From the NCBI GenBank assembly GCA_023014335.1, contig JAECYW010000013.1, positions 2,046,001 to 2,110,000 on the forward strand: 64,000 nt of DNA, written 5' to 3'. A program made the position numbers and the translations under genes. The notes below the pieces were generated by a model, which saw only the letters and a program-made list of their open reading frames with translations, was not told where the DNA came from and ran no database searches. This document shows positions 46,411 to 58,677 of the stretch, one piece after another (the stretch's first letter is position 1; each line of letters begins with the position of its first letter). This DNA is from Galerina marginata (Eukaryota > Basidiomycota > Agaricomycetes > Agaricales > Galerinaceae).

Positions 46411-47215
46411 CTGTGCCCCACCCGGAATGGGCGGATTCCGCCGGATTCCGGTGCATTCCGGCAGAATATTTCCATTCCGCCCCAGCCAAAAGTGCAAATT
46501 CCACCGGAATATTGCCAAAAATGCTGATTCTGCCGGAATTTATTCCGGAAAATAACCGGAATGGGACCGGAACGGAATGATCTGACATAACTAAGGGTTT
46601 GATGCCATCAAAACAAGTCCGAGAACCTTGAAAACGGTGGAGGAATAGCCACAATAGTCTCAATTTCAGTGATTTTCAGACTAACTCACTCAATTCTTTA
46701 CCGCAAAATGAGTTCTCAGGTTTGTTTTGAAGGAATAAACATGTTTGCTGGTATTTACAGTTGTTTGTGTTTGTTAGGACCCCTGGAAATTACTCTTTTG
46801 CCAATCTTATGGTGGGAACACGTAACTTGGCACATTTTGCATCCCTGCAAAATAGTCTGGGCGTGGGAGCAATAAATCCACCAACTGTACTCACCAAAAA
46901 TAGAACATTCTGACTATAATAAAGTTAAATAAATAGCAACACACCTGTGAGCTGCACTCTATGTTGTGCCCCATCCCTGAGCAAATTTGAGTCTATTTGC
47001 TCCACCGGAATCTGCTGGAATTTGTTATTATTTGTAAAAATGTGATTGCAGTCTATTCTGGTCCATTCCGGTGGATTCCGGTGGATTCTGGTCTACCATT
47101 CTGCCAGAATCCACTGGAATCCACCGGAATTTCCCACTTTTTCAGGCTTATTTGCTCAAATTCCACCGGATTCCGGTGGAATCCGGCGGAATAGGTGGGG
47201 CAAGGTAAAGTACAG
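46411..47215. mobile_element. 805-bp MITE-like element with TA duplication
   Basis: Flanked by TA at 46409-46410 and 47216-47217. Ends read CTGTGCCCCACC and, inverted, CTGTACTTTACCTTGCCCCACC. Both subterminal regions are arrays of CCGGAAT/ATTCCGG words. It cuts the frame starting at 44024. A second, partial relative lies at about 48035-48373. Confidence 0.7.
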
Positions 47216-47217
47216 TA

Positions 47218-48034
47218 TATGAGGATAATTTTCTGGGAGGGCTATAGGTATAGTAGGCTGATCAAAGCCTACTCTTAGGTGATCATTGTTCTGAATGGGC
47301 CTGGCTACCTTTATATATGACTACCAATTTTTTTCTATTCATTTAAAGCTTCACTTCTTTTTCTTGGATTTATCTTTGCCACTTCATTGGAGTTCATTTC
47401 TTGTTTTTAACTATGGGCTCTTAGCACAAATCCATTTTTCCATTTTTACTACTTTCTTTGCTCATTTACAAACACACTTCAACTTTCAGTTTATCCTCTA
47501 AATTTTGGATTCCCTCCATCCATCCCCAACACCTCCTTGTTTTTAAATTTCTTTCCAACCTTAAGAAATTTTCTTTGATTTTCAACACCTCTTCTGCTTT
47601 TCTCAGCTCAGATGGAAAGTGGGGGGGCTCTGTAAGATAGCTTTTCCCATCTTCCTACCTTTCCTTTTCATCTACTTGATATTATCTGGACTATAGGGAT
47701 GGCCAGTTACATATGATGTCACATTACTGTGACATCTGGTAGATATAGTCATTCTCGTCACATTTGTCAATATAACTCTCTTACTATCATCTTCAAGAAG
47801 CCTACACACTTACTTCCCTCACTACCTGTTGTTAACCAGGCTGAGGAGTACGCTAAGGCCTACCGATTGATCTTAGAGATCTACATACGTAGATCTAAGA
47901 GGAAGTTACCCTTATCAGCCCAACTATTTCTCTTATCTTGCTCTCCGACTTTGGTTTATACCAAGGTCATCACACCTCTGCCCGCCCAAAGGTCGTAGGT
48001 GTTTCATCACTGAACCAGAGATGCTAACAGTGTC
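47218..48034. other. Non-coding stretch between two related repeats
   Basis: AT-rich, pyrimidine-biased sequence with ORFs of no more than 89 codons. 47640-48000 resembles the style of a fungal LTR, but no second copy or target duplication was found. Confidence 0.35.
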
Positions 48035-48373
48035 TCACAAAAATAGTCTGGCTGCCGCAGTGCCTATACACCAACCAGATTCACCAAAAATAGAACAATC
48101 TGACTATAATAGAGTCAAATAAACTGCAACAAACCTATGAGCTGCACCCTACACTGTGCCCTACCAACTCTGAAAATGGTTTTTTTTTTAGCCCTGAGCA
48201 AATTCCAGTCTATTCATTCCACTAGAATCTGGTGGAATCTGCTATTATTTGTAAAAATGTGATTCTGGTCTACTATTCTCCTGGAATCCCCCAGAATTTC
48301 CTGCTCTTTTATGCTGATTTGTCTAAATTTCACTTGAATCCAGCTGGAATAGGTGGGGCAAGGTAAAGTACAG
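48035..48373. repeat. Partial second copy of the 805-bp element
   Basis: aaaaatagtctgg at 48041 through to gtaaagtacag at 48373 parallels 46850-47215, including attatttgtaaaaatgtgatt and ggtggggcaaggtaaag. The left part is absent. 48374-48829 downstream holds no supported gene and is the 3' flank of TPR-CHAT copy 2. Confidence 0.65.
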
Positions 48374-48829
48374 TGAAATGTGACCTCCACCAACTCCATT
48401 GCAAATAGCAATAAAAACAGCAGGATTAAAGTTAAGCAAGTTACAGCTTTCCAACAAATATATTGTAAAAAGAGATGACAAAGAATTGGGTAAGCTAAGT
48501 ATATTCAGTTGAAGTAATAAGGGTACATAGACAGTTTGGTATAATTTGCCAATCTGAAGATAGAAAAGTCCACAGGCCAGATACAGATCTAACGAGATAG
48601 ATCCATAACAGTCCCTACTTACCACACATTTTGCAATAAACCCCAAAAAATGTAAACCAAATGCAAATATAATCAAATTGTAGTAAAAAATAAATAGGTA
48701 CATCAATCTACTGAGAAATTCTTCAAAAACTACAGTTTAAGTGAGATTGAAGAAACTACTCAATATCAAAGTAGAAAAATAAAATAAAAGTACTATACAG
48801 AGATTGTTGGCTGATAAAACAGCTTTTAA

Positions 48830-51800
48830 TTAGAGTCCAAAGTGAACATATGGTATTGAGGCACGAAGTGCTTTTTCAGAATTTTTATGTCTCTTTTGAA
48901 AGCATTGAATTGCATCATGAAGTGCATATGCACTTTTAGAACTATCTAGTCCATCTTTCTTGTCATGAGTCTCATCATTTAAAAGAATATGATAGAAATC
49001 TTGAGCAGTTTCTGATCCATATTGATCCATAATTGACCACATTGTGGCTACTACGCCTTGGTATCCAGCAGCCAACATTCCAGCAGCCAGATGAACTGCC
49101 TCCTCTGTGAGCTCTTCATCTCCAGTTGAAGTTTGACAGGCAGAAAGAAATGCAAAGTTAGCAGTGTCAATTTTTGACTTGATAATTTCTGACAGCTCCA
49201 GCTTGCCATCATATAAATGTAATCCACTCTGAAGTGGATTTTTGACAGCCTGAGTTGCATGGCATGCAAAGTGTATCCAGTTATATGATTTCATTTTTTG
49301 TTTTACTTGATTGAGTGATGCATCCTTTCCTTGTAAACAAAGCACAGAAGTTTTTCCCTTGCTTAGCTTTGAAATAGCCTCTACTTCTGTTTTTGTTTCT
49401 GGAATAGACTGGAGGCCTGGTGTATTGGGATTGACTAACAGAATTTTACTGGATAGACAATTTGTCTTATGGGTATTTCTTGTTTTTTCAATTAGTGCAC
49501 TGACTGAAGGAGTATAAGATGAGACTGCAATGTTAAAAAGACAATCTTCAGATATAGCACTGCCTGGGCTATAAATTCCTGCAGCATGAATAGGAAGAAA
49601 TGCTAAAGGACCAGTTGCACACCACCAGATGCGAGAGAATTTCAATAATGGACACTATAGTGATAAATAATTAATTTTTAAATTACTAAAATATTGCAAT
49701 GTAACTTACCAAAAATTTGAGATAATCAAGAATTGGTTTTACAAGAGTTGTCCACAGTTGTCCAAGAATCTCATAAATAATACCAGTATTCTTTTCATAT
49801 TGCATACCACGTGTTTTAAATTCAGAATCCTGTAAACGCACACCATGAGAAGAAAGGTAAAAGTACATGCTTTGTTGGAGATCATATGCCTGCTGATAAG
49901 AGAAGTTTTCAAGAGGTATATGATAAGGAGTACCAATCCCAGAAACAAGAACCAAGGCATCTGAACGTGTTATATGAACATTTATAATGATTACAGGGCC
50001 AGCTGTTGGTAAATAGGAAAGAAGCTCTGAAGCCTCAGAAGGCTGCAAAAAGTTTTTGAAGTCAGGAATTTGGCGAATTTTTGCCAGAGCTTGATGCCAA
50101 TTTTGAGAAATGTTAATATGCACAAGTGCTTCATCCTGTAAAGATATTTTTTCTTCCATAGTAGTCTCAATATCAATTTTTCTGAATTCAGTACGGGATC
50201 CTAGATTATGTAAAGCCTTTGATATTTTAAGGAAATGATCAGCCAAAGCTGGATCATGAGCCTTCAAATCATCAAGAGGATTATGAAGATTTGAAATTTG
50301 ATTCCAAATAAGACAACGGCCTTGCTCAAGCCATTTTAAAGCTTTTTCAACTTCTTTATAAGAAAGTGCTATGGCAGCAGCAGAAATGGATATATTAGAC
50401 CATTCAATAAGATTATTAAAGCGTTTTTGGATAGTTTGTTCTAAACCTGCAACCTGGGAAATAAGGGAAATAGCAGTATTATATGCATCCAATAGATCAG
50501 ATGTATGAAATTTTTCAGACAAACTAGCCCATGATAATGCAGCTTGAAGACAAATAGAAGGTGGTCCTATAACCTGAGTAGCAGCCTGATGGTAATTAAA
50601 AATAGCCATATGAATATCAGATAAAGCTTTGGTGTGTGCAAAGTGGGATTCAAATAAAACTCCAAGGTTGTTCAGTCTTAATGGCATGTCTGCATGGCCA
50701 TCTGGAGTGAGATTTACTGCTTTTTGCTGAGCTGATATTGCTTCAGCAAGGTCTGTAAGATCTCCTGTTCTTCCAAAACGGGATTCAAATAAAATTCCAA
50801 GGTTGTTTAGATACATTGGCATGTGTGCATGGCCTTCTGGAGTGAGATTGACTGCTTTCTGCTGAGCTGATATTGCTTCAGCAAGGTCTGCAACATCTCC
50901 TGTTCTTTTGAAGCGAGATTTCAATGAATTCCCAAGGTTGTTGAGCCACATTGGCATGTCTGCATGGCCTTCTGGAGTGAGATTGACTGCTTTCTGCTGA
51001 GCTGATACTGCTGCTGCAAGATCTGCAATATCTCCTGTTCTCTTAAAGTGGGATTCAACTGAACTTCCAAGATTGTTTAGATACATTGGCATGCCTGCAT
51101 GGCCTTCTGGGGTGAGATTTACTGCTTTCTGCTTGGTTGATACTGCTTCATCAAGGTCTGCAATATCTCCTGTTCTTTCAAAGCGGGATTGAAATGAAAC
51201 TCCAAGGTTGTTCAGTCTTATAGGCATAGCTGCATGACCTTCTGGAGTGAGATTTACTGCTTTCTGCTGAGCTGATATTGCTTCAGCAAGGTCTGCAATA
51301 TCTCCTGTTCTTTCAAAACGGAATTGAAATGAATTTCCAAGGTTGTTCAGTCTTAAAGGCATGTCTGCATGGCCTTCTGGAGTGAGATTTACTGCTTTCT
51401 GCTTGGCTGATATTGCGTCAGCAAGGTCTGCAATATCTCCTGTTCTTTCAAACCGGGATTCAAATGAATTTCCAAGATTGGTTAGCCACATTGGCATGTA
51501 TGCATGACCTTCTGGGGTGAGATTTACTGCTTTCTGCTTGGCTGATATTGCTTCAGCAAGGTCTGAAATATCTCCTGTTCTTCCAAAGCGGGATTGAAAT
51601 GAAATTCCAAGGTTGTTGAGCCATATTGGCATGGCTGCATGGCCATCTGGAGTGAGATTTACTCCTTTTTGCTGAGCTGATATTGCTTCAGCAAGGTCTG
51701 TAAGATCCCCTGTTCTTCCAAAACGGGATTCAAATAGGGATTGTCACGGGTACAGCGACCCGCGCGGGTTGGGGTGCGGGTTTTGTCAGGGTGCGGGTAC

Positions 51801-54460
51801 GGGTAAGCGTTTTTGTACCCTACAAAAACCCGTACCCATGACAGGGGTTGGTGGGTCAGGCGCTGAGGTCAAATTAGGCGCTTAATCGGCGCCAACGTGA
51901 GTTTCACATGAAGCTTTTCTTAGCGGAGGCACTTTTGAAAATGCCTCTGATAAGAAAAGCTTCGTTTGCAAAGGTAGGTTAGAGCTAGATAAATTGGAAA
52001 GTGGTGTAACTTAGCTTAAAAATGATAAATGAGTATATTTCAAGCTATATTCTTTTGATTTACAAAATTTTAGACACATATAATCAAGAAAATTACTATC
52101 TATGGTGTACAGTACGTGAATTACCGACTACCCATCAACTCTACCCGCGCGGGTTTCTGGACCCGCTGTACCCACCTAAACCCTTACCCGCACCCGCAAA
52201 AAACCCATACCCTTGACAGTGGGTACGGGTTTACTGGGGTAGGGGTACGGGTAGCGCTGGAATACCCCAGGGTTACCCCTGCCAATCCCTAGATTCAAAT
52301 AAAATTCCAAGGTTGTTTAGATATATTGGCATGTGTGCATGGCCTTCTGGAGTGAGATTGACTGCTTTCTGCTGAGCTGATATTGCTTCAGCAAGGTCTG
52401 CAACATCTCCTGTTCTTTTGAAGCGAGATTTCAATGAATTCCCAAGGTTGTTGAGCCACATTGGCATGTCTGCATGGCCTTCTGGAGTGAGATTGACTGC
52501 TTTCTGCTGAACTGATACTGCTGCTGCAAGGTCTGCAATATCTCCTGTTCTTTCAAAGTGGGATTGAAATGAAACTCCAAGGTTGTTTAGATACATTGGC
52601 ATGTCTGCATGGCCTTCTGGGGTGAGATTTACTGCTTTCTGCTTGGCTGATATTGCTTCAGCAAGGTCTGCAATATCTCCTGTTCTTTGAAAACGGAATT
52701 TCAATGAATTCCCAAGGTTGTTGAGGCACATTGGCATGGCTGCATGGCCTTCTGGAGTGAGATTGACTGCTTTCTGCTGAGCTGATACTGCTGCTGCAAG
52801 GTCTGCAATATCTCCTGTTCTTTCAAAGTGGGATTGAAATGAAACTCCAAGGTTGTTCAGTCTTAAAGGCATGTCTGCATGGCCTTCTGGGGTGAGATTT
52901 ACTGCTTTCTGCTTGGCTGATATTGCTTCAGCAAGGTCTGCAATATCTCCTGTTCTTTGAAAACGGAATTGAAATGAATTTCCAAGGTTGTTGAGCCACA
53001 TTGGCATGTCTGCATGGCCTTCTGGAGTGAGATTTACTGCTTTCTGCTGAGCTGATATTGCTTCAGCAAGGTCTGCAATATCTCCTGTTCTTTCAAAACA
53101 GAATTGAAATGAATTTCCAAGGTTGTTCAGTCTTAAAGGCATAGCTGCATGACCTTCTGGAGTGAGATTGACTGCTTTCTGCTGAGCTGTTATTGCTCCA
53201 GCAAGGTCTGTAAGCTCTCCTGTTCTTTCAAAGCGGGATTTAAATGAAACTCCAAGGTTGTTTAATCTTGCAGGCATAGCTGGATGGTCTTCTGGTGTAA
53301 GGTTTACTCCTTTTTGTTCCACCAATATAACCTCATCAAGATCAGAAAGATCACTTGTCTTTTCAAATTGAGAATCCAGTAACTGTGCAAGACCATATAG
53401 CCATTCTATCATGATTTTATGGCTTTCAGGTATCAGATTAATGGCTTTTTTGTGCATTGCTATTGCTGCATGTAACTTTTCAAGATTGTCTGCCCCTGCA
53501 GCACACAAATTAAGTGCACTTCCAAGCTTTTTAAGACATCCCATAATTCTTTGATCCTGGTCTGAAGCATTTTTTACTACCACTTCTATCATAGAGATTG
53601 CCAGATTGATATTTTCCATGTTGCCTGTGAGATCATAGCATTTAAGAAGTAGAGCCCCAGTATCACATTTATACTCTATCAATCTGTCATCATCAACAGG
53701 CAAAAGAGCAATAGCAAGGTCATAGGCCTGAATGGCATTCTCAAACTCAGATAAACTTTTGGTATCATCAAAGCAAGTTTGGAAATAGTCTCCACAGATT
53801 TTCAGAAGATCTGGTTTCTCTTTGAAATCAGCAGGCAATTTGCAAGTCAAGTCAAACAGTGCTCCTAGATTTTTCTTAGTGACAATCTCAAAGACTATAA
53901 TAATGGTGAGCTAAAACACCTTGGATCTTGAGAACAAAAATTACCTGTCTGGAAAAATAAATTCCGACTTTCTTCCTGTAGAGCCTTGTTATCGGCTGAG
54001 ATAACACAGATCTTGAAGGACAATGTCTGCAACAAATTGTTTTCTGCATTCCCAGCCTGGTATTGAGCTTCTGTTAATTTAAACAGCTATAAATTGAGTT
54101 ATGATTTCACATTAACAGAATGTTCTTACTGATGTCCAAATCAAAGTTCTGATCAGCCCCAAAGTTCTGGAGCTTTGTTCCAACCCAATAAATATAATCA
54201 GAACCCCAACCTTCCTTGGATTGAGGAATAACCACAAGGTTATCAGCAATCATAGGCCTTATATGTGGTTCAATTGAGGGCTGAAAAATGAAGGCAAGCA
54301 CTTGAATAACTCACAAAGTCATGGTTCCAATATATGCCCACTTGGTAGGAGACATCCTTTCCAGAGACAAGGTATCACCATTAATGCCTTTAAGACCAAT
54401 GACAGTGATTCCAGTGGCACCAAGAGCCGGGTGACCAGCATTGTCAGGGTTACATTCCAT
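48830..54460 (-). pseudogene. C2?-TPR-CHAT protein copy 2, disrupted by a hAT MITE
   Basis: Exons (minus): about 54280-54130, 54070-53945, a long TPR exon 53894-49710 that contains the MITE, and 49654-48830. The TPR exon holds a degenerate start, about 15 units of the 45-residue repeat and a linker. The CHAT domain follows: WWCATGPLAFLPIHAAGIY, the catalytic His in HFACHA (about 49265), the catalytic Cys in LSACQTSTGDEEL (about 49140), and AAGYQGVVATMWS. The MITE at 51735-52291 brings in-frame stops on both sides and a 565-bp net gain, not a multiple of three. All else is open, so loss is recent or allelic. As in copy 1, the first exon (ATG 54460) does not join cleanly. Confidence 0.88.
51735..52291. 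mobile_element. 557-bp hAT-type MITE inside the TPR array
   Basis: TIR TAGGGATTG(T/G)CA(C/G)GGGTA. Perfect 8-bp duplication GATTCAAA at 51727-51734 and 52292-52299. The neighbouring repeat unit at about 50780 gives the empty-site sequence. Subterminal arrays of ACCCG/CGGGT words flank an AT-rich core. It contributes stop TGA to the left reading frame and TAA to the right one. Confidence 0.95.
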
Positions 54461-56140
54461 AATAAATTCTAACAGTGCTCAGAATAAGTACAGAAAGGGT
54501 TCCTGGCAAGTGTACTTGCCCATTTTATGGGGTTTCCTATGTGGAAACCATAGCTTAGTGGACTGGGATGTTATAAAAATAAAGTCTAGCTCACTTTTCG
54601 TCACTGATAGACAATATCTTTGCATTTCGCCGCTGCTGCCGCCGCATTTTTCGCGACATTGGAGCACTGCTATGTGCGATGGTGGTCAGAATTCACGGCA
54701 CGAGGGGCTTAACGGCGCGAGAGAACCCCACGCACCTAGATATCATATTGTTCTCCATTGAATTCTCGTCCGTTTGGATAGAGCAAGTTGTGCAGTCAAG
54801 GGTTGTTTGAAGTTGCGAGGTTGTTGTGAGAGCGCGGTAAGAATGGGCACTTTTGATGGGCGCGGTTTCTTATATGAACGTTAGTCATCCGAGTACCGTC
54901 GTACACGGGACACTCTTCGTTTGACAGCGCAATCTCGATTACCAGCCGAGGGAGGCTCTGAACTGCCGTACATGGACGGCGAGATCACATCATGTCCGAG
55001 ACATTGCATCTTATGTTGGGAACTAAATATAGTCGTTTACGACGCGAGCGAAGGCGTATTGCTCGCGACGGCCACTCGAGGATTGATCACAAACTAACCT
55101 TCGAAGATAAATGCAAGGAAACCACAAACCGGTGCCATTTACTGATTACATTGAGCTGACCTACCTGCAAGATGGAATTAAATTATTCCTGAATTCTCGT
55201 CATCGCCTCTAAAATCAACTCTTAGAGGCGACACCGTACGGGTTCGCATATCGGGAAGGCCGCCGATGACATCGTACTAGAGAAGCTAAGGCAATCTATA
55301 GGCGGCGGTCATGCACATGAACAACCGGGTCGAGGTACTTTTTGGTTTGGGCTGTTCGTGACAAGTCGATAAAGCCGTCGAGAATGAACCCAGGATCAAC
55401 TTAGATGAGCTTAAGAATGAGGGGTTTACAGCCAAGTATTAGAAGCCGGGGACGAGCGCAGAGTGTTCTCAAGTAACTGGGAGTTGGAGGCGCAATCATG
55501 AAGGAGCACAGTCTGCTAGAGCAAATACCGGTGTCGAAATAAGGGGATAGTCTGACGGTGCTGATATATACAAGGGAGACTCGATCAGGATGCATCCAGG
55601 AGAAACAAACGAAGAAGAATGCCCGAGGGTGGCTCCCCGACGAGACCAGTCGAGCTGTGGACCATGGTTCCGAGGAGGAGAACGAGAATAAAAGACTGCT
55701 TGTCGGTGAAGACTGTTGCTCTAGAGCGTATGCGATGAACCGGTCATGTCGTTGGTTTGAATCAAAAGAAGAGAGAGCGTTGATGATCTTATCGTCCCTC
55801 ACGTGCCTGTGTTGTAAACGACGATTTGTTCTCGCGTTCTCTCTCTTCATCCTCCACTCATCATCCTTACGATTTTTCTTACTGCTGAATAACGATGGCC
55901 TTTCATAGGCTTTACCACTTCAAGCTTCTGTTCACTCAGTGCTCTGTTCTCTGTTCGGTCGGCAATTCGGGAGGGTAGAAGCTTCTCATGTGCGTGAGTT
56001 GTCATTTTATATGTCGCCGAAGTTGGTTTGCTAACTCTTTTCTTTAGATTCCAGGATGGCGTACTTCGCGATCTCACTCTCGCCTCACCTATCGATGAAC
56101 TTGTTCAGATTCAAGCCAACCTCACAGCGGAAGTAGCTAA
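54461..56140. repeat. Duplicated upstream flank, copy 2
   Basis: Matches 3273-5000 in order and orientation with scattered indels. It includes the minus ORF at 55850-55401 that begins like the one at 4683, and plus-strand coding-like FQDGVLRDLTLASPIDELVQ at about 56047-56106, which is frameshifted in copy 1. Similarity ends near 56140. Confidence 0.75.
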
Positions 56141-56768
56141 AGCCCGCTGGCACAACCAATCATTGCGAACGTCAAAAGAAGGAGGAGCTGCAGTTTTCTG
56201 ACTCTTCCGACGTACCTATGCCTTTGTGGCAATTTTGGCCAAGCCCACATCGCCGCAGCCCCGAAGTATTGATCTTGCCACACTAGGCGCAAAAGCACCT
56301 TTTGAGTAGCGAAAAAAGTGTTCCTCAACCACTCGAAAATTATGACTTTGTGGGCAACCCAAAACTGTGTGGGCATCGATAACTTATTAGTTAATTTTAT
56401 AATAATTTTTACGGGTGGACTCTCCCGAAGAACCAATCGAAATCGATCGACCGGCCAAATCCAGACTTATCTATCTCAGCCTAGCACTTAACTTATGTGG
56501 ACTCTTCGGGGTTCGTTAAATTTGCTTTTGTTTTTGTTTCCTCTGTTTTCGAAAAACCATTTCAAAAATTCAATTTAGGAATTCTCAATGTCCCGGGGGA
56601 AAAACCGATCAGCAACTTTTTGTTCACTCACTGACCCCATCCCTAATTTTTCTGTTCTTTCTCAGTGAAAGAACAATCACTATCAAATTAGCTATAAATT
56701 GACACACAACATTTGAAATTAAGAAAGCAATTTCCAAAAACCTAAAAGATGATGGCCAAATTCAGACA
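56141..56768. other. Intergenic, no supported gene
   Basis: AT-rich from 56280 on. Nothing recognised apart from short ORFs. Confidence 0.4.
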
Positions 56769-57975
56769 TTACCATTCGTTTTCGGAGGTGAGAACAGAAA
56801 TACAAGAATTGACGTGTTCGGAGTCGAAGGAAGAAATAACAGGTACTGCCCATGTACCCAGCAAGTATGTATCATTACTTGGCGTCTCCCTCCAACGCGG
56901 GTAGAAAGGCAGGAGCTGCCTGCCATTCACCCCGCTTCTCCTAATTGTCGGCGTCAGCCTACGGCCCTCCAGGGAGACGTCGCCAGGCGGCATAATGGGC
57001 AGTGAGAGGGGGGTGAGGAGGAAGGGGTCCAAAGCGCCGACGAACGCGAACCCGACGGCGTTCGTCTTCGTTCTTCGCGGGAAGTGTTCGCTGGTGATCG
57101 TTGTAAGCCGGGTGAGTGGAGAATGAGAAGGGCGGAGGGGCAGCCGACGGGTGACGCGTCGGTGACGAGCGCCAGGGATGTGCGAGGGATGGTGGGAGAG
57201 GTGAGAGTGAGGAGGCAACGATATTTGTTGCCTCCACCCCACCCCATCCTGATAACGATAGCGGAGCAGCAGTAGTGTTGTTGCTGCTGCTGCTGCTGCT
57301 GTCGAACCCTGGCGTATTCGTGTCGTAGAAGCAGCAGCGGTCGTGCTGCTGGCGGCGGGTGCTTCGTAGAGACCAAAAGCGGAGGCTGCACTGGGAGGTG
57401 GTGGCGTAGGCGGGGTCGGGGTCGGGGTCGGTATCGGCGTAGGCAGAGGCAGTGGGCCCGGAACTAGCCTATCGCGGCTCGAATGAGTGGTGGGCAACGG
57501 GCGTGTGGAGTAAGAAGAAAAGCGAGACGAGACGAAATACGACTCGTCTCGCGACGTACCGGGCGGGTCTCCACCTCCAGGGTCTTCCTTCGTCATCTTT
57601 CATCCTGTTTCCACCCGAAGTCGTTGGAACGTCGGCCACAGCCCTCGACGTGAAGGGGGGGGCTTGTGACGCGGGGGTTATTCGTACAGTAGAACACCTG
57701 TTCAAGTTGAGATTAGAAAGATAAGTAATATAACAAAGGACATTTCAAAGCATAACTTACTAGACATATTCTTGAGACTTTGAACGGCGGGGCAAGCCAG
57801 GAGGGAAAGGAAGGAGGTTGGTGGTGGTGGGTAGAAAGCTGCATCAATATTAATCAGCGTTGGTGGCTGTTGATCTGACTCTCGGTGTTTTCGGCGGACG
57901 ATCTGATTGGCTGTATCAAACGGGCCGACGATTCCGTAGAGGCTCGTAATCGTCGAAGACGACGTCAACGAGAAC
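56769..57975 (-). repeat. Gene-like GC-rich repeat, copy 3, with 275-codon low-complexity ORF
   Basis: On the minus strand: CCAATC at about 57914, agatcaacagcc, gatgcagctttc, CCACCACCACC, a C/T-rich stretch, caaagtctcaagaat, then a donor-like GTAAGT near 57757 and an acceptor AACAG near 57699. A 275-codon ATG ORF (57596-56769) follows, dominated by Pro/Thr runs (PTPIPTPTPTPPTPPPP) and Ala/Thr runs from a trinucleotide tract at 57280-57300. Copies 1 and 2 lie in the palindrome. The ORF is not conserved as an intact frame in them, so a coding role is doubtful. Confidence 0.5.
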
Positions 57976-58263
57976 AGTAACGTTGAAATTAATATGAAAG
58001 TGAATTTAGAGTAAACATTTTTTTTAGTAACCGTACAACGATTATTGTTGCCTTCGGTATTGGAAAGAAACCCGAGTGCAAGGATTACAACAACCTCATA
58101 TTTATTTTCTTAGGGAGTTAAGCTCTCTTAAATCCTGCGACCGTGGCGGCTATGCTCTGAGAGGCTGGTACATTAAGCATTTTGAAAAAAAATTGCGATA
58201 GTAGATGTCATAATATAGGCGCCAAAGAACTGACGCTGATGTATCTAAATATAGAATTTACAA

Positions 58264-58677
58264 ATGATCTCGATCGCCTCGGATCCGCTTCTCCGTTCTC
58301 GGGGCGGTATCCGTTCGGTGTTCGTGCTCTTTCACCAATGCGTGCATGTTCGTATGGCTCGATACTACGGCTGGGACGGTACAGGACTCCTGAACTCGGA
58401 GCCGTACTACCAGGATAGGGATTTTGACAGGTTGACTCTCAATCGTATCAAACGCAAACAACAGAAGTACGTAGAGACTAGCCACCAATATTTACGCTAT
58501 CAGGTACAGGACGAAGAAAATTCGCGATGTAGAAGAATAGATGAACGACGTCTCGAAACCAACTATGTAAAAGCTCATGCGGGATTGAGTACTCGACGTT
58601 ATCCTACCCAGGCAAGTTTACGAGGTGACGTTGAGCTTCCATTCTTCACGCCGACAGCAACTATTCGAAAGACCTAG
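58264..58677 (+). CDS. Uncharacterised 137-aa ORF
   Basis: ATG-started, charged (RIDERRLETNYVKAHAGL), without recognised domain or visible intron. Its 3' end overlaps the 3' end of the DUF6699 gene on the other strand by 60 bp, so it may be a chance frame. 57976-58263 upstream holds nothing recognised. Confidence 0.25.
   Translation: MISIASDPLLRSRGGIRSVFVLFHQCVHVRMARYYGWDGTGLLNSEPYYQDRDFDRLTLNRIKRKQQKYVETSHQYLRYQVQDEENSRCRRIDERRLETNYVKAHAGLSTRRYPTQASLRGDVELPFFTPTATIRKT

Noticed and set aside
47640..48000. Solo LTR beginning TGTAAGATAG
   Set aside because: No matching 5-bp target duplication and no second copy in the window.
56769..57596. 275-aa Pro/Ala-rich protein as a confident gene
   Set aside because: Low complexity driven by GC-rich DNA and trinucleotide runs, not preserved as a frame in the two other copies of the repeat.
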